From Methanomassiliicoccales archaeon (lineage in GTDB: Archaea > Thermoplasmatota > Thermoplasmata > Methanomassiliicoccales > UBA472), in NCBI GenBank assembly GCA_028679935.1, contig JAJRAL010000121.1, forward strand, positions 1 to 29,118: DNA of 29,118 nucleotides, given 5' to 3'. A program made the position numbers and the translations under genes. The notes beneath the pieces are model-generated. The model had not been told where the DNA came from, did not search any database, and saw only the letters and a program-made list of their open reading frames with translations. Positions 15,119 to 21,412 of this stretch are shown here, piece after piece (position 1 is the first letter of the stretch; each line of letters begins with the position of its first letter).

Positions 15119-17860
15119 TCAGTCCCAGAATCTCTTCGTCCTGGCATAGGTTATTTCGGCACTCAGAATGTCGCGCAGGAACTCGTCTTCGTCGTCGTAG
15201 AACCCCGAGAGGACGCGTCCGGCGGTGTCCGGTCCGACCCCTCTCCCCGCGAGCGTCAGGAGCGCCTTCCTGCCATGCTTATTCACCAGGCTGGCATTCT
15301 TGTAGATGCGCCTGACCTCCTTCTCCTCTTCCTCGGTCAGTTTCTTCTTCTTCAGGAGCGCGACGTTCTCCCTTTCGTAGGGGGCGAGGGCGGCGATCAT
15401 CCTGCCGCCGCACTTCGCGCAGACTATCGTCCGCGGAGCCTCGCGCACCCTCAGCCTCCACTGGGTCTGGCAGTTGAGGCAGGTCATCGTCATCATCTCG
15501 TCCTCCAGGCGGTTCCTCAGCGCCATGAGGATGCGGTGGTCGGCGCGCTGCGGCGCGATCAGCTCCCTCGAGTGCTGCAGCCCCGCCCTGCCTATCGGCG
15601 TCAGCGGTGAGATCTCGAACTCCAACTTCCCGTCCGCGATCTCCCCGACGACCCTGGCCGTGCCCTCCAGGTCCAGGTCCTCCCACAGTACGCGGTTCAC
15701 CGCCTCTTCGTATAGGGGGGTCTGGTCGTACGCCTCGAAGAGGCGGTTGAAGTTGATGCTCTGATAGTCGGCGTCCTTCTCCACCGCGCCGAACTTCTTC
15801 GCCACGTGCACGAAGCGCCAGCGCAAGTGCGACGAGTTGCGGATGACCAGGCGGACGAGCCCTTCGACGTTCTCCGCCTTGATGCTCTTCAGCGTGTCGA
15901 TCACGAGCGAGGGCTTCAGGTCCCTCGGGAGCTCGAGCATGATGCGATAGGGATCGGTGTGGACCCCGATGCTCTCGCCTATCCTCGCCGTGAGCAGCAC
16001 GGAGAGAAGCCTAGAGAGCGTCTCGTTGACCTTCGAACCGAAGCACATGTTCAGGATGAGAAGGCGCTTTCCGACCTCGAGAGTGATGAGTTCGTCCGAG
16101 GGCATCTTCGCCTCGGACCTCTGCTCGGCGAGGTAGGACTTCAGCCGCTCGACCGACTCGGTGTTCGCCTGGTAATCGGCGTAGCCTTCCTTCCGGCGGA
16201 GTCGCCCCACCTCCATCGCCACGTCGTAAGGCACCGGCAGGTCCTCGCCCGTCCAGGACGGGATCGAGCCGATCTCCTTGACCTGCTCCACCAGCACCTC
16301 GTCCTCCTTGACCTCGATCACGCGCCACGACCTGCCGCGGGTGATGAAGGTGGCGAACGGCTCGGCAAAGGAGATGACGAACGATTCGTCCAGCTGGCCT
16401 ACGATCTTACGCGTCGACAGGTCCCTGATCTTGAAGGATCGCTCGTCCGGGATCATCGAGATGTTGTCGTAGAAGTAGCGCATGCCGCGGCTCGACCGCC
16501 GGTACTGCTCCGGCGCAATGAAGACGAGGCCAATGTGCGAGAGCTGGTCGAGGACGGAATCGAACGCCTCCCGCAAAAGCGAGTGGAACGGGTACGAACG
16601 GGTCACGGTCCGGTAGGCGTCCTCGATGCCGACCGCGCCGGTCATCGCCATCGCGACGATTTGGTTCGCCAGGACGGTGAGCGGGTTCATCCTCACCCGC
16701 AGCGGCTCGATCTCCTCGTGCATCGCCTTCCTCGTGATGACCATGCTCTCGGCGATCTCATCGGGCGTGGAGGCGACGATGCAGCCCTCCGACTTCGCGC
16801 CGACGCTGTGTCCCGCCCTCCCCATCCTCTGCACCAGACGGACCACTTGCCGCGGCGAGTTGTACTGGATGGCGAAGTCCGCGCTCCCGATGTCGATGCC
16901 CAGCTCAAGGGATGAGGTGCAGATGAGTCCCTTCAGCACCTCCTTCTTGAAGTTTTCCTCCATCTCTATCCGGGTTTCCTTCGAGAGCGATCCGTGGTGC
17001 ACCCCGACCGCGAACTTCTCGTCCCAGACGTGGTAGCGGGCGGCCAGCGCCTCCGCCGTGTCCCTCGTGTTGACGAATAGCAGCGTTGAGCGGTGGTGAT
17101 CGATGAGCTGTCGGCAGCGGCGCATGCACGCGATCATCTGCGGGTCGCTCATCAGCGTGCCAGCGAGATCGCGATCCTTGTCCGTGACCCGGGGTGCCTG
17201 GACGGTCAGCTTCATGTCCTTGGCGATGTGCGAGCGGGAGATCGTGACCTTCCTCGACGGTCCGCCGAGGTACTTCGCCACCTCCTCCACCGTCCCGACC
17301 GTGGCCGAGAGGCCGATCCGCTGGAACTCCCCTGCCTCGTTCACGACGCGCTCCATCGCGACGGCCAGCTGCGCTCCTCTCTCGTCCTCCGCCAGCTCAT
17401 GGATCTCGTCGATGACGAAGAAGCGGACGTTCGCGAGATGCGTGCGGAGCCTCTTGCCGGCGAACATCACCTGCAGCGTCTCCGGCGTCGTGATCAGGAC
17501 GTCCGGCGCCTTCCGCGACTGCCTCATCCTTTCCGATTGGGGCGTGTCGCCGTGGCGGACCGCGACGTCCAGGCCGAGGGCCTTACCGAAATCCTCCAGC
17601 CTCCTGAGCAGGTCCCGGTTCAGCGCCCGGAGCGGTGTGACGTAGATGACCTTGATGCCCGGCCCTTGGGTCTGCAGGAGCTGGTGGAAGATCGGCAGCA
17701 TCGCCGCCTCCGTCTTCCCGATTCCCGTCGGCGCGACGACCAACGTGTGCTCGCCCTTCAGGATGTGCGGGATCGCCATCCGCTGCGGGCCCGTCGGCTC
17801 GCGGATGTTCATGTTCGAAAGGAACTTCTTGATCCGGGGGTCGAGTAGCTCGAAGACCAT
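15119..17860 (-). CDS. Lhr-like ATP-dependent helicase
   Basis: A 913-residue superfamily-2 helicase of the Lhr group, implicated in DNA repair or nucleic acid remodelling. Visible motifs are Walker A APTGIGKT (43-50), TPLRAL, TTPETLQVM, DEIH (151-154), LSATVG, then in the second RecA domain VNTRDTAEAL, GSLSKETR, SSLELGIDIG and VQRMGRAGH. A winged-helix and Lhr core region follow. Near the C-terminus four cysteines (794, 797, 814, 817) form a zinc ribbon (CLNC...CAKC), followed by a short helix-hairpin-helix-like GRGVGPDTAGRVL. The length fits archaeal Lhr core proteins plus this tail. It is tail-to-tail with the FAH-family gene with no gap. Confidence 0.93.
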   Translation of the reverse strand: MVFELLDPRIKKFLSNMNIREPTGPQRMAIPHILKGEHTLVVAPTGIGKTEAAMLPIFHQLLQTQGPGIKVIYVTPLRALNRDLLRRLEDFGKALGLDVAVRHGDTPQSERMRQSRKAPDVLITTPETLQVMFAGKRLRTHLANVRFFVIDEIHELAEDERGAQLAVAMERVVNEAGEFQRIGLSATVGTVEEVAKYLGGPSRKVTISRSHIAKDMKLTVQAPRVTDKDRDLAGTLMSDPQMIACMRRCRQLIDHHRSTLLFVNTRDTAEALAARYHVWDEKFAVGVHHGSLSKETRIEMEENFKKEVLKGLICTSSLELGIDIGSADFAIQYNSPRQVVRLVQRMGRAGHSVGAKSEGCIVASTPDEIAESMVITRKAMHEEIEPLRVRMNPLTVLANQIVAMAMTGAVGIEDAYRTVTRSYPFHSLLREAFDSVLDQLSHIGLVFIAPEQYRRSSRGMRYFYDNISMIPDERSFKIRDLSTRKIVGQLDESFVISFAEPFATFITRGRSWRVIEVKEDEVLVEQVKEIGSIPSWTGEDLPVPYDVAMEVGRLRRKEGYADYQANTESVERLKSYLAEQRSEAKMPSDELITLEVGKRLLILNMCFGSKVNETLSRLLSVLLTARIGESIGVHTDPYRIMLELPRDLKPSLVIDTLKSIKAENVEGLVRLVIRNSSHLRWRFVHVAKKFGAVEKDADYQSINFNRLFEAYDQTPLYEEAVNRVLWEDLDLEGTARVVGEIADGKLEFEISPLTPIGRAGLQHSRELIAPQRADHRILMALRNRLEDEMMTMTCLNCQTQWRLRVREAPRTIVCAKCGGRMIAALAPYERENVALLKKKKLTEEEEKEVRRIYKNASLVNKHGRKALLTLAGRGVGPDTAGRVLSGFYDDEDEFLRDILSAEITYARTKRFWD

Positions 17861-17963
17861 GGGGGTTTCGAATCGAGGACTTGGCGGTACTTCAACCTAT
17901 CGAGGTCCTCCTCGGAGGTGGGGCGATGCGAAGGGCCAAGAGCCGCTGCGGGCATTCATCCAC

Positions 17964-18275
17964 GTGCATCTGCGAACGAAAGATGCGGGCAGGTCGGTCC
18001 GCGTCAAGGTCAAGGAGAGGATCGACCTCGTGCTGGAAGAGAACCCGACGACGGGCTACGGCTGGCAGATGGCGCAGCTGCCCGCCCTCCTCGAGCTCGT
18101 GGACAGCGACTACCTGCCCGACACGCCGCAGCGGTGCGGCAGCGGAGGAAGGAAGGTCTTCCACTTCGTCGTCGCCAGGCCTGGCTCCGGTTCCCTGAGA
18201 TTGGAGTACAGAAGATCATGGGAGAAGGACGTCGAGCCAGCGAGGGTGTTCGAAGTATCCCTCGAATCGGCCTGA
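17964..18275 (+). CDS. chagasin-like cysteine peptidase inhibitor (I42)
   Basis: About 103 residues. The three inhibitory loops of chagasin are recognisable: ENPTTGYGW (near residues 25-33), a Gly-rich loop CGSGGRKVF, and RRSWEKD in place of the usual RPW. The fold would block papain-type cysteine peptidases by wedging these loops into the active site. The start is uncertain. GTG at 17964 fits the family length, but no ribosome binding site precedes it. A strong GGAGGTGGGG (17914-17923) lies before an ATG at 17926 in a different frame, so a single-base error could hide the real start. No signal peptide is visible in the chosen form. It is divergent from the helicase gene. Confidence 0.75.
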   Translation: MHLRTKDAGRSVRVKVKERIDLVLEENPTTGYGWQMAQLPALLELVDSDYLPDTPQRCGSGGRKVFHFVVARPGSGSLRLEYRRSWEKDVEPARVFEVSLESA

Positions 18276-18315
18276 TTATTTCTTCCTTCGGATCATCGAG
18301 CCGTTCCGTGCAACG

Positions 18316-18885
18316 CTACTTTTTGCGAACGTATCGCAATAGCACATTGCCGGACTTGTAGCCCTTGACCTCTTTGAGATCTAGGGAGGTCTTGGCGGTG
18401 ACGCCTTCGAACAAGGGGCGCCCCTTCCCGAGGAGCATCGGACCGACGACCAGCATGTACTCGTCCACCAGGCCGTGTTGCGTCAGCTGGGACACTATCG
18501 ATCCGCTCCCCATGACGAGCATGTCGTCCCCCTCTTCCTGCTTCATCTTCCTGATCTCCTCCGGATCCAGGCTGGGCAGGATCCGGGTGTTCTTCCAGGT
18601 CGGGGCCCTCAAAGTCTTCGAGAAGACGATCTTGACGTTGTCGTTGAGGGATTTCGCCATCTTCTGCATTGCTGGTGGCAGCTTAGGGTCGTTCAACGCT
18701 CCCGGCCAATATGCGGCCATGATCTCGTAGGTCTTCCTCCCGAACAGATAGGTGACCGATGAGGAGTCGGTCATCATGTCCTCGTTCAGCTCTGCGTCGT
18801 ACACTGCTACATCCTGGAAATTGCCGTCCGCTCCCGTGAAGTAGCCCTCGGGTGTCACGCGGATGAATACGAGAATGCGCCTCAT
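18316..18885 (-). CDS. dihydrofolate reductase / RibD-like reductase
   Basis: A 189-residue protein of the DHFR/RibD C-terminal superfamily. It begins MRRILVFIRVTPEGYF, followed by YLFGRKTYEIMAAYWP, KIVFSKTL, a MLVMGSGSIVSQLTQHGLVDEY stretch typical of the NADPH-binding half, and VVGPMLLGKGRPLFEGV. These are the hallmarks of the YyaP-type reductases. It could reduce a pterin, flavin precursor or other ring; the substrate is not evident. It has its own TATA-like box at leaderless distance. Confidence 0.9.
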   Translation of the reverse strand: MRRILVFIRVTPEGYFTGADGNFQDVAVYDAELNEDMMTDSSSVTYLFGRKTYEIMAAYWPGALNDPKLPPAMQKMAKSLNDNVKIVFSKTLRAPTWKNTRILPSLDPEEIRKMKQEEGDDMLVMGSGSIVSQLTQHGLVDEYMLVVGPMLLGKGRPLFEGVTAKTSLDLKEVKGYKSGNVLLRYVRKK

Positions 18886-18905
18886 GTCACGAATCTAGGA
18901 AGCGC

Positions 18906-18917
18906 CCCGTTTATCTC
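18906..18917 (-). promoter_or_regulatory. TATA-like box of the DHFR-like gene
   Basis: On the minus strand GGAGATAAACGG is centred about 27 bases before the ATG at 18885, fitting a leaderless mRNA. Confidence 0.45.
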
Positions 18918-18944
18918 CTTTGGCGTGCGGACCCACTGTCGCGA

Positions 18945-20162
18945 TTACTTCTTCTCTTCAGTGGCCGCCGGTGCCGGAGCGGGCGTCGGTGCTGGTGCGG
19001 CGGGTTCGGTCGCCTCGAGCAGAAGCTCCGAGAGGTCCATGACCCTGATGTTGGCGCCGAGCTGCTTCGCGCCGGCCTGGAGGTTCAGGACGCAGAACGG
19101 GCAGGTGGTGACTATCCTCTCGGCGCCGGTCGCCACGGCCTCCTTCACCCTCTTCGCAGCGATGTTGACGGCGAGGTCGTTGTATTGTGACTTGTAGCCG
19201 CCGCCGGCGCCGCAGCACTGCGAGCTCATCCGGTTCCGCGGCATCTCGACGAGCTCGAGGCCGGGGATCGCCTTCATGACCTCGCGGGGCGGCTCGAAGA
19301 CCCCCGAGTGCCTGCCGAGGTGGCACGGATCGTGGTAGGTGACCTTGATTTTCATTTCCTTGGTGAGCTTGAGCTTCTTCTCCTTGATCAGCTTCTGCGC
19401 GTACTGCGAGAAGTGATAGACCTCGAACGAGGGGTTGGAATAGAAGCGGCCATAATCGTGAGTGGTCGTCTTGAAGCATCCAGCGCAGGCGGTGACCATC
19501 GCCTTCGCGCCCATCTTCTCGACCTGCTTGATGTTGTTCTCGGCGAAGTCTCGGGAAGCGTCTATCTGCCCGGTCCTCAGCATCGGCGAGGTGCAGCAGT
19601 ACTCGTCCCCTCCCATGATGTTCTGTTTGACGCCAGATCTCTCGAGCACCGTCGCCGCGGCCTTCGGTATGCTCTGCATCCTATAGGAGGCGGTGCAGCC
19701 AGCGAAGAAGACGACGTCGGGGTTGTAGTCGACGCGCTTGATGCCTTCGGGGAACCAGGCGCCCCTCTTCTCGGGCGGTTCGCCGTACGGATTGTTGGTG
19801 GCGAGAATCCGCTCGCGGATCTTCTTGTGCGCTGGCATGGGCCCCTTGCCCTGCTCTACCACCCACTCGCGCACCTTCTCCCAGAACTCGGCGAACTCGA
19901 TCGAAACGTGACACACTTGCCAGCAGGCGGCGCAGCCGGTGCAGCGGTAAAGCGCGTCGACGAACTCGTCGTCGACCTCGACCTTGCGGCCGAGGATGCT
20001 GTCCATCGGGGTGCGGTTCTGCAGCTGTTTGAGATAGAAAACCTTGCCTCGGGGGCTGATCGACTCCCAGGGCTCCTGCAGGTAGGTGTCGCAGACCCTC
20101 ACGCAGTACCCGCACTGGAGACAAGCCGACAATTCCCTGTTTATCCTTGGCATCCGCACCAT
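18945..20162 (-). CDS. HdrD-like iron-sulfur protein with two CCG domains
   Basis: A 405-residue cytoplasmic redox protein related to HdrD, GlpC and LutA. Two [4Fe-4S] motifs are seen: C14-x2-C17-x2-C20-x3-C24 and C74-x2-C77-x2-C80-x3-C84. Two complete CCG domains follow: C157, C190-C191, C227, C230 and C281, C317-C318, C355, C358. In HdrD such domains hold the special cluster that splits or forms disulfides. The C-terminal 20 residues are an Ala/Pro-rich tail ending in charged residues, an unusual addition. ATG 20162 is preferred over GTG 20171 because GAGGTG lies six bases before it. No HdrE, HdrA or HdrB partner is next to it; a ferritin-like gene lies upstream on the same strand. Confidence 0.9.
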   Translation of the reverse strand: MVRMPRINRELSACLQCGYCVRVCDTYLQEPWESISPRGKVFYLKQLQNRTPMDSILGRKVEVDDEFVDALYRCTGCAACWQVCHVSIEFAEFWEKVREWVVEQGKGPMPAHKKIRERILATNNPYGEPPEKRGAWFPEGIKRVDYNPDVVFFAGCTASYRMQSIPKAAATVLERSGVKQNIMGGDEYCCTSPMLRTGQIDASRDFAENNIKQVEKMGAKAMVTACAGCFKTTTHDYGRFYSNPSFEVYHFSQYAQKLIKEKKLKLTKEMKIKVTYHDPCHLGRHSGVFEPPREVMKAIPGLELVEMPRNRMSSQCCGAGGGYKSQYNDLAVNIAAKRVKEAVATGAERIVTTCPFCVLNLQAGAKQLGANIRVMDLSELLLEATEPAAPAPTPAPAPAATEEKK

Positions 20163-20233
20163 CGAACGCACCTCAAACTCTGCCCGAATGTCGCGCGCGG
20201 GATCCCTCGCCCAGTCCTCGGGGAGGGGTTGGT

Positions 20234-20250
20234 CTAGGCATGAAACCTAG
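20234..20250. repeat. inverted repeat next to the HdrD-like promoter
   Basis: CTAGG and CCTAG are separated by seven bases (CATGAAA). The repeat directly adjoins the TATA-like box on its downstream side, between box and transcription start, where an archaeal repressor would act. Arms of five bases could also arise by chance. Confidence 0.35.
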
Positions 20251-20260
20251 GTATTTATTT
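20251..20260 (-). promoter_or_regulatory. TATA box of the HdrD-like gene
   Basis: On the minus strand AAATAAATAC lies about 90 bases before the ATG at 20162. Transcription would start near 20228, leaving a leader of about 65 bases. This is longer than for most genes here. Confidence 0.5.
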
Positions 20261-20333
20261 GTTGCCACGCGGCGCACTGGTGACCTTCAGGCATGCAGCC
20301 CTAACGCCCTTAATAATCCTGCCGCTTCTCCGT

Positions 20334-20861
20334 TCAACCCTCCAGTATCGGGCTGTATCCGTACCAGGTTCCTTCGAGGCGCAGGTTGCGCAGGTTCTCC
20401 TCGAGTATCTGCTTGTGCTTGATCTCCCACCCCACGAGGCTCTCGAGGGTCGACCTGGTCATGTCGTCGCCCACCTTCTCGAGCGACTCGGAGTACATTC
20501 TCCTGGAGTTCTCCTCGACCTCGATCCCTGTCTCAAGGGCGGATATCTCGTCCTTGAGTGTGAGGCAGGCGCCCGGGGGCGGGGTGAAGACGCGCTGCGG
20601 GATTATCTTGAGATACTCGTGCATCGGCTGCACGCAGGAGACGTCGCACAGCTGCCCCAGCCGGTCGAGCTCCTTCTGGATGATGCGGCGATGCTCCTTC
20701 TCGTCGCCCGCCAGGCTGCGGAACAATGCCGCGCCCCTCTCGTCCCCGACGCAGCCGGAAAGCGAGGTGTAGAAGTTGATCCCGAACTCCTCGATCTCGA
20801 TCGCCGCCTTCAGGACCGCGACGCTCGCCTTGGCCCTCATCTCCAGTTCCGGGGTCGCCAT
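20334..20861 (-). CDS. ferritin-like diiron protein (rubrerythrin-type)
   Basis: A 175-residue four-helix-bundle protein. Diiron ligands are arranged as two halves: Glu24/25 in IEIEEFGINFY with E54-x2-H57 (EKEH), and Glu116/117 in IEVEENSRRMY with E146-x2-H149 (EIKH). There is no rubredoxin domain, so it may act in peroxide or iron handling rather than as a full rubrerythrin. ATG 20861 is chosen because GAGGAAAG precedes it and the family begins near there; the longer frame upstream is not family-like. Its TATA box lies in the gap shared with the divergent DUF4287-like gene. Confidence 0.88.
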   Translation of the reverse strand: MATPELEMRAKASVAVLKAAIEIEEFGINFYTSLSGCVGDERGAALFRSLAGDEKEHRRIIQKELDRLGQLCDVSCVQPMHEYLKIIPQRVFTPPPGACLTLKDEISALETGIEVEENSRRMYSESLEKVGDDMTRSTLESLVGWEIKHKQILEENLRNLRLEGTWYGYSPILEG

Positions 20862-20894
20862 CTTTCCTCGCCGCCTCTGACTAGGAAGCGGCCG

Positions 20895-20902
20895 GTATAT
20901 TA
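20895..20902 (-). promoter_or_regulatory. TATA box of the ferritin-like gene
   Basis: On the minus strand AATATACC lies about 37 bases before the ATG at 20861. This leaves a leader of about ten bases that contains the ribosome binding site. Confidence 0.5.
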
Positions 20903-20969
20903 CTTGAGCGACTTCACGGCATCCGCGAAGGCAAACGCTTTCTAGCATCGGCGCGCATGGTTCCGCTGC

Positions 20970-21224
20970 ATGCCGGAAGCTCATACGCCGCCATCGAAGG
21001 CCAAGGGTGACGTCAGGAAGATCACCAACGAGAAGGTCCTCGAGGCGACTGGAAAGGGCTGGGACGAGTGGTTCGCTGTCCTAGACGCGGTGGGCGTTGA
21101 GGAGAAAGGGCACCACCACGCGGTCGAGTACCTCAAGAACCACCATGGCCTCGGCGACGAGTGGGCAGAGAAGGTCGCTCGACGTTACGAGGAGGACCGC
21201 GGGTTGAGATCGCTCCTAGCCTAG
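20970..21224 (+). CDS. small DUF4287-like protein
   Basis: An 84-residue protein. TGKGWDEWFAVLDAVGVEEKGH, then a helix with HHGLGDEWAEKVARRYEEDRGLR, matches the DUF4287 pattern, a domain usually found fused to an SRPBCC domain or with DUF5655. Here it stands alone. It has no membrane segment. A weak TATA-like ACGCTTTCTA lies about 30 bases upstream, so it is probably leaderless. It is divergent from the ferritin-like gene. Confidence 0.75.
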   Translation: MPEAHTPPSKAKGDVRKITNEKVLEATGKGWDEWFAVLDAVGVEEKGHHHAVEYLKNHHGLGDEWAEKVARRYEEDRGLRSLLA

Positions 21225-21287
21225 GGCGGACTCATCTGAGTATCGTAGGGACTCAAACCGACGGGCCTTTCTCCCGTATGGCCGGAA

Positions 21288-21298
21288 AGCTTTAACTA
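21288..21298 (+). promoter_or_regulatory. TATA-like box of the hydrogenase-related operon
   Basis: AGCTTTAACTA resembles the boxes used elsewhere in the window. Transcription would start near 21320, leaving a leader of about 90 bases before the likely hyfB start. The leader contains the hairpin at 21379-21394. Confidence 0.45.
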
Positions 21299-21378
21299 GG
21301 TCCAACCTTCTGCGAGCCGAAACACGGACGGGTCCACCACTTGAGAATACGTTCACTCAATCCTCGCTCAAGGGATAA

Positions 21379-21394
21379 CGCCCCTTCGGGGGCG
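21379..21394 (+). promoter_or_regulatory. UUCG-capped hairpin in the operon leader
   Basis: CGCCCC pairs fully with GGGGCG around a TTCG loop closed by C-G, the extra-stable cUUCGg tetraloop. It lies just before the in-frame TAG (21398-21400) and about 19 bases before the likely hyfB start. No T tract follows, so it is not an obvious terminator. Confidence 0.6.
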
Positions 21395-21412
21395 ACTTAG
21401 ACGCTCACTCAG

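Noticed and set aside
17926..18198. Open frame after the strong ribosome binding site at 17914
   Set aside because: Its translation is Arg/Ser-rich shadow sequence; the chagasin motifs are in another frame.
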